A DNA stretch of 64,000 nucleotides. Origin: Maribacter forsetii DSM 18668. GTDB taxonomy: Bacteria; Bacteroidota; Bacteroidia; Flavobacteriales; Flavobacteriaceae. The translations under genes and the position numbers were made by a program. Of the stretch, positions 51,368 to 59,853 are shown one piece after another (within the stretch, counting starts at the first letter, position 1; the number at the start of each line of letters is the position of its first letter). The DNA lies in assembly GCF_000744105.1 (NCBI RefSeq), contig NZ_JQLH01000001.1, forward strand, positions 3,286,001 through 3,350,000. Reading direction: 5' to 3'. The notes beneath the pieces were generated by a model. The model saw only the letters and a list, made by a program, of their open reading frames with translations. It searched no databases and was not told the DNA's origin.

Positions 51368-52085
51368 GCGTTCACTTAAATTCAATATATTCCTTTTCGT
51401 TGCTATTGTAGCTTTTGCTAGCTGCAAAGATACCCCTAAGAAGGTTGACAATACAACTTCTAAGTCACCGACTGCGTTAGACTCTACTAAAATTACAGAA
51501 AAAGAAGTTATAATAGACGAGCAAGAAGAAGCTTTTGAACTTACCGAAGACAATGCTATAGATTTCTTTTTCAACTACGAAAAAACATTAACATCGAATA
51601 AAGTTAAAATCACTACAAACCTAGGTAGCTTTACCATAGAATTATTTGAGAACGTACCATACCATAGGGCTAATTTCATTTATCTGACTGAAAAAGGTTA
51701 TTTTGATTATACCCAATTTCATAGAGTTGTGAAAAATTTCATTATTCAGGGTGGCAACTCCGATGATGAACGAACCGGAAAGAAAAGAAATGATTTAGGA
51801 AGATATTTATTACCACCTGACACCCGAAAAGGTCATAAACATCATAGAGGTACTGTTTCTATGCCTAGTAGCGAAATGGATAACCCCCATATGTTAGCCA
51901 GCCCTTTTGAATTTTTTATAGTGGTAACCGACCCTGGATCTTATCATTTAGATGACGAGTACACTCCTTTTGGTAGAGTTATAGATGGCATGGACGTGGT
52001 TGATAAAATTAATAATGTACCGGTTGAAAAAGGTGATTGGCCTTTACAGAACATTTACATTGAAAAAGCCGAAATCTTAGAGTAG
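51366..52085 (+). CDS. Cyclophilin-type peptidyl-prolyl isomerase, lipoprotein
   Basis: A 239-residue lipoprotein with signal peptide and lipobox AFASCKD. The cyclophilin core is at about 78-235: VPYHRANFIYLTEKGYFD, TQFHRVVKNFIIQGGN (active Arg and Phe), and PFGRVIDGMDVVDKINNVPV. The stretch between lipobox and core (about 22-75) is acidic. It folds or repairs envelope proteins. The start codon overlaps the NUDIX start on the opposite strand. Its stop codon is followed after 3 bases by the heptanucleotide array. Confidence 0.92.
   Translation: MRSLKFNIFLFVAIVAFASCKDTPKKVDNTTSKSPTALDSTKITEKEVIIDEQEEAFELTEDNAIDFFFNYEKTLTSNKVKITTNLGSFTIELFENVPYHRANFIYLTEKGYFDYTQFHRVVKNFIIQGGNSDDERTGKKRNDLGRYLLPPDTRKGHKHHRGTVSMPSSEMDNPHMLASPFEFFIVVTDPGSYHLDDEYTPFGRVIDGMDVVDKINNVPVEKGDWPLQNIYIEKAEILE
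51425..51451 (-). promoter_or_regulatory. Candidate promoter of the NUDIX gene, inside the PPIase gene
   Basis: Minus-strand TATCTTTG (51425-51432) with TTG 16 bases further up (51449-51451). It lies 58 bases before the NUDIX start within the coding region of the PPIase lipoprotein. Confidence 0.5.
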
Positions 52086-52088
52086 TTG

Positions 52089-52277
52089 TTGGCTGTTGGC
52101 TGTTGGCTGTTGGCTGTTGGCTGTTGGCTGTTGGCTGTTGGCTGTTGGCTGTTGGCTGTTGGCTGTTGGCTGTTGGCTGTTGGCTGTTGGCTGTTGGCTG
52201 TTGGCTGTTGGCTGTTGGCTGTTGGCTGTTGGCTGTTGGCTGTTGGCTGTTGGCTGTTGGCTGTTGGCTGTTGGCTG
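52089..52277. repeat. Perfect 27-copy heptanucleotide array (TTGGCTG)27
   Basis: Exactly 189 bases made of 27 uninterrupted copies of TTGGCTG, three bases after the PPIase stop and 39 bases before the stop of the convergent TRIC gene. All frames on both strands are open across it because the unit has no stop codon: plus LLAVGCW, minus SQQPTAN. Perfect identity suggests recent or active slippage. It is not coding. Confidence 0.97.
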
Positions 52278-52316
52278 AAATACAATTATTTAGCGAAGCT
52301 AAATACTCTAAAAAAC

Positions 52317-52928
52317 TCACATTTCTTTGCGATAAATGTTTGGCAGTGAAATCTTAAAGCGAACTGCCAATATCCTCATAATGATGATGATTACAATTGC
52401 CATAGAATAGGCTATGGTATTTTGTATTGGAAATTGAATTAAAAGAAAATAAACCAATCCGCCCAAAATACATACCGTTGCATAAATTTCCTTTCTAAAT
52501 ATTACCGGTATTTCATTACATAGTATATCTCTAATTACTCCGCCAAAGCTTGCTGTAATTGTACCTAAGGCAATGCACATAACAGGTGGTAAATCTGCCG
52601 CCAATCCTTTTTCAATGCCCACCATTGTGTACAAGCCTATTCCTATCGTATCGAAAAGAAACAGCGATTTCCTCACATACTTTAACTGAGTTACGAAAAT
52701 GATAGCTAACAAAACGGTAATCACGATTATAAGCAAATGCATGGGTGCATTCAACCAACCAACGGGTCTGATACCAATTAACAGATCTCTTAATGTGCCA
52801 CCACCTACCGCTGTTACAAAAGCGATGATAAGTACACCAAAGGCATCAAGCCTTTTATCCATAGCAACTAAAACTCCAGAAATGGCAAAGGCAATAGTAC
52901 CTAAAATATCAATGATGAAATAAAACAT
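52317..52928 (-). CDS. TRIC-type (UPF0126) cation channel family protein
   Basis: A 203-residue membrane protein with two repeated units of three helices, each with a Gly-rich motif: TAVGGGTLRDLLIG near 40-53 and TASFGGVIRDILCN near 125-138. This is the signature of the bacterial TRIC/YadS family, a trimeric channel for small cations. It begins 3 bases after the RDD gene stop on the same strand, so the two are co-transcribed. The stop lies 39 bases from the heptanucleotide array. Confidence 0.9.
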   Translation of the reverse strand: MFYFIIDILGTIAFAISGVLVAMDKRLDAFGVLIIAFVTAVGGGTLRDLLIGIRPVGWLNAPMHLLIIVITVLLAIIFVTQLKYVRKSLFLFDTIGIGLYTMVGIEKGLAADLPPVMCIALGTITASFGGVIRDILCNEIPVIFRKEIYATVCILGGLVYFLLIQFPIQNTIAYSMAIVIIIIMRILAVRFKISLPNIYRKEM

Positions 52929-52931
52929 TAA

Positions 52932-53657
52932 TTATAGCTTTTGAGTAAAGTAATTATAGTCTTTCAATACAGTATCTAGAAATTGCTTATCATATAAATC
53001 TGAATTGGTCTGCAATATACTATCTACTTTATCTCTTAGTGCTTTCATTGTTTTAAAATCATTATTTTTTTTAGCTATACTAAAGGTTTCTTTGATCAGT
53101 CTTACATCTTTATCCGTCAAGATGGTAACATTCACAAATTTAGGAACATATGTATCTTCTACTTCTTCTAGAATAGTATGAGAAACTTTTGTTTTGTTCT
53201 TAGTACTTATAACCACAGTACCAGCTGCGGCATCACCCAAGCGTTGTCTTTTTTCAGAAAATAAAATAGAAAGTATACCAATAGAGCCTACAAAAATCCA
53301 AATATCTACCAAACGAAGCATCCAACGAATTAAATAATTGCTCCAGTTTACCGGCGAGCCATCAACTGATACTACCCGCATCTTCATAATCATTTTCCCA
53401 ACAGTTCTTCCATTAAATATAACATGCATCAATAAACTGTAAAACATTGCTGGTAAAGAAATTAAGCCAACAATACCTCTCTGTGTCCACCCGTCATTAT
53501 AAACATAACCCACTGCATCGCCAATTAAATCGACCAGAATATAATAGAGATATAATATAAATGCATCTATAAAAAATGCCACAATTCGCTCACCAATACC
53601 AACAATAGTATAATTAAGGTTAACATTTTGCGTTGTATTGATTTGAAGGTTATTCAT
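52932..53657 (-). CDS. RDD family membrane protein
   Basis: A 241-residue protein with an RDD domain: IVGIGERIVAFFIDAFILY (Arg and Asp of the first helix), GRTVGKMIMKMRVVS near 90 and LGDAAAGTVVIS near 140-152. After the membrane part a soluble helical tail of about 85 residues follows (TDKDVRLIKETFSIAKKN). RDD proteins are of unknown or ion-related function. It diverges from the SpoIIM-like gene by 33 bases and precedes TRIC by 3. Linkage with SpoIIM and MoxR genes is widespread in Bacteroidota. Confidence 0.9.
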   Translation of the reverse strand: MNNLQINTTQNVNLNYTIVGIGERIVAFFIDAFILYLYYILVDLIGDAVGYVYNDGWTQRGIVGLISLPAMFYSLLMHVIFNGRTVGKMIMKMRVVSVDGSPVNWSNYLIRWMLRLVDIWIFVGSIGILSILFSEKRQRLGDAAAGTVVISTKNKTKVSHTILEEVEDTYVPKFVNVTILTDKDVRLIKETFSIAKKNNDFKTMKALRDKVDSILQTNSDLYDKQFLDTVLKDYNYFTQKL

Positions 53658-53690
53658 TAAGTCTTAAATTTAACAAGGTAAATATAGTTT

Positions 53691-54677
53691 ATGCGCGAAG
53701 CTGCTTTTGTAAAGCAAAATAAGGAAAAATGGATAGCATTCGAAAAAGCTATCAACCTTGGTGCTGCTTCTAACCCAGATGAACTTGCCAATGGCTACAT
53801 TCAACTAACGAATGATTTAGCCTACGCGCAAACGTATTACGCAGAAAGTAAGACTTTATTGTATTTAAACGAATTAGCTTCTCAGGCTCACCAAAAAATA
53901 TATAAGAATAAAAAAGAAAACAAAAACCGAATTCTTAGCTTTTGGCTTTATGAATTCCCACTTTTTTTCAAGCAATATCATTACACATTAGGTATCGCTT
54001 TTTTAATATTTATAATAGCTTCTGCCATTGGTTCATTATCTGCTTTGAACGACGCTAGCTTTGTTCGTTTAATTTTAGGTGATGCATACGTAAACGAAAC
54101 CCTAAATAATATTGCCAACGGCGATCCTGCAGCTATCTATAAAGGAGGTAGTGAAATTGGCTCATTTTTAGGTATTACTATCAACAATATAAGAGTTGCA
54201 TTTCTTGCCTTTGCTTTTGGTGTAATTACTAGTATTGGTACTGGCTATATTCTTTTCAGTAACGGCGTAATGCTTGGTGCATTCATCACCTTCTTTTATA
54301 CAAAAGGGGTTTTCTTTGAAGCTAATAAACAAATATGGCTACATGGTACCATAGAAATTTCAGTTATTATCATTGCGGGGTGCGCTGGCTTAATAATGGG
54401 CAATAGCATACTATTTCCTAAAACGTATTCTAGACGTGTTTCCTTTATGAAAGGTGCAAAAGATGGACTAAAAGTTGTTGTCAGCACTATTCCGTTTTTT
54501 ATCATTGCCGGCTTTATAGAAGGTTTTATTACACGATATACTGGTATGCCAAATTGGTTGGCATTTTTTATTATAGGCGCGTCTTTATTTTTAATCATAT
54601 TTTATTATATAGCATACCCGATCATACTCAACAACCAACATGAAAGACAATTACATACCGTTACGGTTAAACCGTGA
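53691..54677 (+). CDS. SpoIIM-like (stage II sporulation M family) membrane protein
   Basis: A 328-residue protein with a soluble N-terminal 95 residues (REAAFVKQNKEKWIAFEKAI) and about six membrane segments: FGVITSIGTGYILFSNGVML and HGTIEISVIIIAGCAGLIMG are family marks. In non-spore formers the family is called stage II sporulation protein M, but here it is part of a MoxR-DUF58 operon. Starts 33 bases from the divergent RDD gene and overlaps the next gene by 38 bases. No sporulation genes are nearby. Function unknown. Confidence 0.85.
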   Translation: MREAAFVKQNKEKWIAFEKAINLGAASNPDELANGYIQLTNDLAYAQTYYAESKTLLYLNELASQAHQKIYKNKKENKNRILSFWLYEFPLFFKQYHYTLGIAFLIFIIASAIGSLSALNDASFVRLILGDAYVNETLNNIANGDPAAIYKGGSEIGSFLGITINNIRVAFLAFAFGVITSIGTGYILFSNGVMLGAFITFFYTKGVFFEANKQIWLHGTIEISVIIIAGCAGLIMGNSILFPKTYSRRVSFMKGAKDGLKVVVSTIPFFIIAGFIEGFITRYTGMPNWLAFFIIGASLFLIIFYYIAYPIILNNQHERQLHTVTVKP

Positions 54678-55578
54678 TTTTGGCGGAATCGTATCCGTTT
54701 ATTTCGACTTTTTCAAACAAAATATTAAAAACTTTACAAATGTTTTTATAAGCTACAATGGTGTTTTTTTAATAGGGCTATTAATTACTAGTTACTTATT
54801 GGTATCTGGCTTTTTAGGGATGATCGCACAAGAATCTAGCAGTAATTCTTTTGCTAACGGTACGGAGTTTGAACAAGACTATTTTATCTACTTAGGTATT
54901 GGCGGCTTTTTATTCGTCATCATTTTTTTAGGTGTCGCTTTCTTGAACTATTCGTTATCTACTAGTTACATGATTAAATACGTTGAGACAAGGGATAAAA
55001 ATGTTGATAAAAAAGTGGTTTGGCAACTGGCAAAGAGTCAATTCGGAAATATCTTTTTATTCGTATTATTACTTATTCCTATTTATTTTGTGTTTCTCAT
55101 TGCCGCCATTATTTTGGCTATAATCCCAATTGTGGGGTTTATTGGGCAATATATAGTTCAATTCTTTTTAACCGCATGGGTAGGTGTTTCTTTTTTTGAC
55201 ATGTTACAAAAGAAAAAAGGAGTAACAGAAGCCTTAGGTGAAGGTTGGAAATTAGTAACTACTAACTTCTGGAAATCTGTAGGTGTCAACTTTATCTTAG
55301 GTCTCTTATTAGGTATTTTACTAATGATCGCTTTAATAGTACCTGGCATTATCATAGGTATTTATACCTTTCATGTTGTTGAAAATAACGTAGACTATTC
55401 ACATTCCATAGTTTCTACAATTGTATACACCTTAGGCACGTGTATTGTACTAATAATTGCGGTGTACGGTCAATGCCTTAGTCAATTTGTAAATGGTGTT
55501 TTATATTATGCCCTTTATGAAAAAACATACAATGAAAATACTAGAGCTACTATAGAACAAATAGGTCAAAACGATTAA
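54640..55578 (+). CDS. Polytopic membrane protein of the MoxR operon, 312 residues
   Basis: A membrane protein with about six hydrophobic segments in the YciC/DUF975-like style: an N-terminal soluble motif LRLNRDFGGIVSVYFDFFKQN, then paired helices including GVFLIGLLITSYLLVSGFLG and VLLLIPIYFVFLIAAIILAI. No conserved catalytic residue. It overlaps the SpoIIM gene by 38 bases and the next gene starts 1 base after it with a TTG. Its family name is not certain; it is always seen together with this operon type as far as I recall. Confidence 0.6.
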   Translation: MKDNYIPLRLNRDFGGIVSVYFDFFKQNIKNFTNVFISYNGVFLIGLLITSYLLVSGFLGMIAQESSSNSFANGTEFEQDYFIYLGIGGFLFVIIFLGVAFLNYSLSTSYMIKYVETRDKNVDKKVVWQLAKSQFGNIFLFVLLLIPIYFVFLIAAIILAIIPIVGFIGQYIVQFFLTAWVGVSFFDMLQKKKGVTEALGEGWKLVTTNFWKSVGVNFILGLLLGILLMIALIVPGIIIGIYTFHVVENNVDYSHSIVSTIVYTLGTCIVLIIAVYGQCLSQFVNGVLYYALYEKTYNENTRATIEQIGQND

Positions 55579-55579
55579 A

Positions 55580-56302
55580 TTGAAGTATATTTTTCTAATC
55601 ACATTCTTCCAATTAACCATTCTCTGCACATTTGCACAGGGTTCAAATGATAGTATCATAAAAATTGATTCTTCGTCAATATTGAACATTAGGACCAATA
55701 AAGAAGATTTGTCAAAAAAATATACTGGTGATGAGTTTAACTATACATTTAAAACAGGAGAATCTCAAAACCTGCTGGCGCGATTCATAAATTGGGTGGG
55801 ACAAGGATTGAGTAATATTTTCGGTATTAACATTTCCCCGCAAGTATTACAAATCATTGAATATCTCATTTACTTTTTACTGGTAATTCTTGCTATTTAC
55901 CTTATCGTTAAGGTGCTGATTAACGAAAATTTTAATTCACTTTTTCAGAAAAAAGCAAAGACCATTAACGACATCAACTTAACAGAAGAGCATATAGAGG
56001 GTATTGACATTAATAAGTTACTGAACACAGCTATTGAGAACAAGGATTATAGACTGGCTATACGCTACCAGTTCCTACTTACATTACAAAAGTTATCTAA
56101 AAGTGATATTATAGAATGGCATTTTGACAAAACAAACTCTGACTACCTTTCTGAAATAGAACAGCCAGAAATACAAAAGGGGTTTAAGCAAATAGCATAC
56201 CTATACGATTACATATGGTATGGTGAGCAAACTATAGATAATAATAAATACACGAAATCGGTTTTGGATTTTGAATCGATCAACAAACAAATTCAAACAT
56301 AA
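55580..56302 (+). CDS. DUF4129 domain membrane protein
   Basis: A 240-residue protein with signal-like N-terminus (MKYIFLITFFQLTILCTFAQG) and one membrane segment in the middle (IEYLIYFLLVILAIYLIVKV), then the DUF4129 domain (LNTAIENKDYRLAIRYQFLL near 150, and YDYIWYGEQTID near 212). The start is TTG after a 1-base gap from the previous stop. In transglutaminase-type proteins of many bacteria this domain follows the catalytic core, here it is alone. Function unknown. Confidence 0.8.
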   Translation: MKYIFLITFFQLTILCTFAQGSNDSIIKIDSSSILNIRTNKEDLSKKYTGDEFNYTFKTGESQNLLARFINWVGQGLSNIFGINISPQVLQIIEYLIYFLLVILAIYLIVKVLINENFNSLFQKKAKTINDINLTEEHIEGIDINKLLNTAIENKDYRLAIRYQFLLTLQKLSKSDIIEWHFDKTNSDYLSEIEQPEIQKGFKQIAYLYDYIWYGEQTIDNNKYTKSVLDFESINKQIQT

Positions 56303-56303
56303 C

Positions 56304-57524
56304 TTGGGTAAGCGTTCTAAAATAATACTTGGGCTTTTGATTGTGGTGCTAATTGGTATCATCGTGACAGAAATTGTGCGTCCTAGACCCATAAATTGGA
56401 GACCGTCTTACACATCGGTTTCTAAAATTCCGTTTGGCTGTTTTGTTCTGTTTAACGAACTACCGAACATATTTTCGAACAACGAAATTGAATCTGTCGA
56501 AAATAGCATGTACGATATTCTAATTCAACGAGATAGCTCCATACGCTCCAATTATTTAATCATCAACGATTTTGTCTATTTAGATGAGCAAGAGACTAAT
56601 CAAGTTTTAAAATATGTAGCTGACGGCAATCAAGTTTTTATAGCTAGCAACAATCTTACAGGTCAATTAGCCGATACATTAAACATTGAAATCAGACAAC
56701 AATATGACATTCAAGAAGATTCTGTAAAAGCTTCGTTTACCAATCAAAATTTTGAACAAGAACATTTCTATTTTACAAGAGGTGTTGACCCTAGTTATTT
56801 TGCAAGTGTAGATACCTTAAAAACAGAAATTCTAGGACACCTACAGTTTAAGTCTTCTACCTTTTTAGAAAATAACGAAGATGAAATTAAGGTTCAACCC
56901 AACTTTATCAAAACAACTTTTGGTAAGGGAAATTTCTTGATAAACACCTTACCAGTTGCCTTTACCAACTATTACGTTTTGGGTGATAATAGTAACTACA
57001 GTGTTCAAAGTTTTTCTTATCTAAACGACCAACTTTTGTATTGGGACGATTACAAGAAATCTGGCAGAAAAGTTATTACTTCACCTATGCGGTTTATATT
57101 GAACCAGCCTGCATTAAAATGGAGTTATTACTTACTTGTCATAGGTCTGCTGCTTTTTGTAATATTTAAAGCAAAACGAGAACAGCGAATCATACCTATT
57201 ATTAAACCTTTAGAAAACTCTTCTGTAGAATTTGCAAAAACTGTTGGATCACTATATTATCAACATAGGGATTATACTAATTTGAACAATAAAAAGATAA
57301 CTTATTTTTTAACGCACATTAGAAATAAGTACTATCTAAACACTTCAGTTTTAGATGAGAATCTAATAACCCAATTAAGTGCTAAAGCAGGTAAACCTAA
57401 AGAAGAAACAAAAGCTTTAATTGAACTCATACTTAATCTAAAAAACAAAACGGTACATACTGAACAGGATTCTTTAACCCTAGTTCAGAAAATAAATACA
57501 TTTAAACAATCTTATGGAAGATAA
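56304..57524 (+). CDS. DUF4350 domain membrane protein
   Basis: A 406-residue protein with N-terminal membrane segment (IILGLLIVVLIGIIVTEIV), an outer domain (about 35-280, including IFASNNLTGQ-like and the Gly-rich FGKGNFLINTLPVAFTNY) and one further segment (YLLVIGLLLFVIF) followed by a cytoplasmic tail. The start is TTG at 56304, one base after the previous stop, like the preceding gene; the earlier TTG at 56271 overlaps the upstream gene and is less likely. The C-terminal end overlaps moxR by 11 bases. Function unknown. Confidence 0.8.
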   Translation: MGKRSKIILGLLIVVLIGIIVTEIVRPRPINWRPSYTSVSKIPFGCFVLFNELPNIFSNNEIESVENSMYDILIQRDSSIRSNYLIINDFVYLDEQETNQVLKYVADGNQVFIASNNLTGQLADTLNIEIRQQYDIQEDSVKASFTNQNFEQEHFYFTRGVDPSYFASVDTLKTEILGHLQFKSSTFLENNEDEIKVQPNFIKTTFGKGNFLINTLPVAFTNYYVLGDNSNYSVQSFSYLNDQLLYWDDYKKSGRKVITSPMRFILNQPALKWSYYLLVIGLLLFVIFKAKREQRIIPIIKPLENSSVEFAKTVGSLYYQHRDYTNLNNKKITYFLTHIRNKYYLNTSVLDENLITQLSAKAGKPKEETKALIELILNLKNKTVHTEQDSLTLVQKINTFKQSYGR

Positions 57525-58512
57525 TACACAGGATGAAAACAACGTAGAATTTAATTCGCGCATTGATCTCTCTAAATTACAAGAATCTGTAGCCAAGGTT
57601 AAATCTGAATTAGGAAAAGTAATTATAGGTCAACAAGATATGATCGAGTTACTGATTGTTTCTATTTTGGCAAATGGGCATTCACTTATTGAAGGTGTAC
57701 CCGGTGTTGCCAAAACAGTGACCGCAAAGCTTTTGGCAAAAACAATGAACGTAGATTTTAGTAGAATTCAGTTTACGCCAGATTTAATGCCAAGTGATAT
57801 TTTGGGTACTTCCATTTTTAATGTAAAAACCTCAGAATTTGAATTTAAAAAAGGTCCTATATTCTCTAATATTATTCTAATTGATGAGATAAACCGAGCA
57901 CCTGCCAAAACCCAAGCCGCTCTTTTTGAAGCTATGGCGGAACGACAGATTACTATTGATGGAAATGAATTTGAAATGCAGCCTCCATTTTTGGTCTTTG
58001 CTACACAAAACCCTGTTGAGCAGGAAGGCACATATAGACTGCCAGAAGCTCAATTAGACCGTTTTCTATTTAAGATAAATGTACACTACCCTACTTTAGA
58101 AGAAGAAATACAAATACTTGAAAACAAACACCAACAGAAAAATACAAACGTTGAAGCACTTATAGATTCCGTTCTTTCGGCCGAACAGATCGCAGCTTAT
58201 CAATTAGTGATAAAAGATATTATCGTTGAAGATAACTTACTGAAGTATATTGCCGCTATTGTCAACAATACTAGAACAAATGCTAATTTATATTTGGGTG
58301 CATCGCCAAGAGCTTCAATAGCTATTTTAGATGCTTCTAAAGCCGTTGCAGCCATCAACGGAAGAGATTTTATTACTCCCGATGATATTAAAAAAGTAGT
58401 AGGTCCTATTCTAGGTCATAGAATTATCTTGACCCCTGAAAGGGAAATGGAAGGCTATACTGCTGAGAAGATGATTAGCGACCTTATTCAAACTATAGAA
58501 ATTCCAAGATAA
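57514..58512 (+). CDS. MoxR-type AAA+ ATPase
   Basis: A 332-residue AAA+ protein. Walker A SLIEGVPGVAKTVTAKLLAK near 55, Walker B NIILIDEINRAPAKTQAALF near 115, sensor ATQNPVEQEGTYRLPEAQLD near 168. A helical lid domain makes up the last 80 residues. MoxR proteins are chaperones that help assemble or activate partner proteins, often a DUF58 or VWA protein. It overlaps DUF4350 by 11 bases and precedes DUF58 by 5. Confidence 0.95.
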   Translation: MEDNTQDENNVEFNSRIDLSKLQESVAKVKSELGKVIIGQQDMIELLIVSILANGHSLIEGVPGVAKTVTAKLLAKTMNVDFSRIQFTPDLMPSDILGTSIFNVKTSEFEFKKGPIFSNIILIDEINRAPAKTQAALFEAMAERQITIDGNEFEMQPPFLVFATQNPVEQEGTYRLPEAQLDRFLFKINVHYPTLEEEIQILENKHQQKNTNVEALIDSVLSAEQIAAYQLVIKDIIVEDNLLKYIAAIVNNTRTNANLYLGASPRASIAILDASKAVAAINGRDFITPDDIKKVVGPILGHRIILTPEREMEGYTAEKMISDLIQTIEIPR

Positions 58513-58517
58513 TTATC

Positions 58518-59852
58518 GTGAAAAAGGTTTTCAAAAATATATTTCTTCAAAAAAGATTCTTTCTGGCTTTGACAGTAATCATCTTGTGCTTTTTAATATC
58601 CTATATTTTTGAAAATGTATCTTTTGTAGCCAAACTTCTCTTTTATATATTTTTAGCACTTACAAGTGTAGACATTATTCTTTTATTTTTATCTAAAGGA
58701 ACCATAATTGCCTATAGAATTGTACCTGACAAACTTTCTAATGGTGATGAAAATAAGATTGAAATCAAGGTCACTAATCAATACCTATTTACAAGCCATG
58801 TAAACATCATAGATGAACTTCCTTTCCAATTTCAAAAACGCGATTTTAATTTTCATAGCGTATTAAAATCTGGAGAACAAAAGTTTTATAATTACAATGT
58901 AAGACCTGTTGAACGTGGAGTTTATAGTTTTGGAAATTTAAACGTATTCGCTACATCCCCCATTGGTTTTTTGGCCAAGAAATATACATTTGACCAAGAT
59001 AAAGAAGTACCTGTTTATCCATCCTTTTTACAACTTCGTAAATATGACCTTTTAGCTTTTAGCAATCGCTTATTTGAATTCGGAATTAAAAAAATTCGCC
59101 GTATTGGCCATACGATGGAGTTTGAACAAATTAAAGATTACATACAAGGTGATGATATTCGTAATATAAATTGGAAGGCAACGGCAAAAAGAGGTCAGTT
59201 GATGGTCAACCAATTTCAAGACGAAAAATCCCAACCTATTTATTCTATTATAGACAAAGGTAGAGTAATGAAAATGCCTTTTAAGTCCCTTAGCTTATTA
59301 GATTATGCCATCAACGCCACTTTGGTCATAAGCAATATTGCACTTAAAAAGAATGATAAAGCTGGTATGTTTTCTTTTAGCAATAAAATTGAAAACAGGG
59401 TTGTTGCTGAACGCAGAAGTTCTCAAATGAACCTTATTCTTGAAACACTATATAATCTGGAGACTAATTTTGTTGAGAGTGATTTTAGTAGATTGTACAT
59501 TGACACAAAAAGACATTTACCTCAAAGAAGCCTGCTATTATTATACACTAATTTTGAAACCCTAGATGCTTTACATCGTCAATTACCTTATTTACAAGCA
59601 ATAGCCAAACAACATTTATTGGTGGTCATTTTCTTTGAGAATACAGAGTTATTTTCTTTTGCACAAGAGAAACCAAATAGTACTCTTGAAGTTTACGAAC
59701 AAGCTATTGCAGAGAAATTCATCTATGAAAAACAATTAGTAGTAAATGAACTAAGAAAGTATGGTATACAGACTATTTTAACCAAACCTGAGGATTTAAC
59801 CATTAATACAATTAATAAATACTTAGAAATAAAAGCGAAGGGACTTTTATAG
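58518..59852 (+). CDS. DUF58 domain protein, MoxR partner
   Basis: A 444-residue protein with two membrane segments at the N-terminus (FFLALTVIILCFLISYIF and LLFYIFLALTSVDIILLFL), a beta-rich domain (about 70-190) and the DUF58 core, whose mark DDIRNINWKATAKRGQLMV lies near 212-230. A VWA-like Rossmann part follows, but its metal site is not obvious. GTG start, 5 bases after moxR. Last gene of the operon; it stops 2 bases before the convergent YfiM-like gene. Confidence 0.92.
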   Translation: MKKVFKNIFLQKRFFLALTVIILCFLISYIFENVSFVAKLLFYIFLALTSVDIILLFLSKGTIIAYRIVPDKLSNGDENKIEIKVTNQYLFTSHVNIIDELPFQFQKRDFNFHSVLKSGEQKFYNYNVRPVERGVYSFGNLNVFATSPIGFLAKKYTFDQDKEVPVYPSFLQLRKYDLLAFSNRLFEFGIKKIRRIGHTMEFEQIKDYIQGDDIRNINWKATAKRGQLMVNQFQDEKSQPIYSIIDKGRVMKMPFKSLSLLDYAINATLVISNIALKKNDKAGMFSFSNKIENRVVAERRSSQMNLILETLYNLETNFVESDFSRLYIDTKRHLPQRSLLLLYTNFETLDALHRQLPYLQAIAKQHLLVVIFFENTELFSFAQEKPNSTLEVYEQAIAEKFIYEKQLVVNELRKYGIQTILTKPEDLTINTINKYLEIKAKGLL

Positions 59853-59853
59853 T

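Noticed and set aside
51368..51574. Longer start for the NUDIX gene
   Set aside because: The extra 69 residues are Ser/Leu-rich antisense to the PPIase lipoprotein and have no counterpart in the family.
52089..52277. CRISPR array
   Set aside because: Uniform 7-base units with no spacers and no cas genes.
52009..52357. Several long ORFs on both strands with LLAVGCW or SQQPTAN repeats
   Set aside because: They are products of the heptanucleotide array, which lacks stop codons in all frames; no start site, signal or homology supports coding.
53691..54677. Evidence for sporulation
   Set aside because: The SpoIIM family is widespread in non-spore formers and occurs here in a MoxR operon with no other spore gene.
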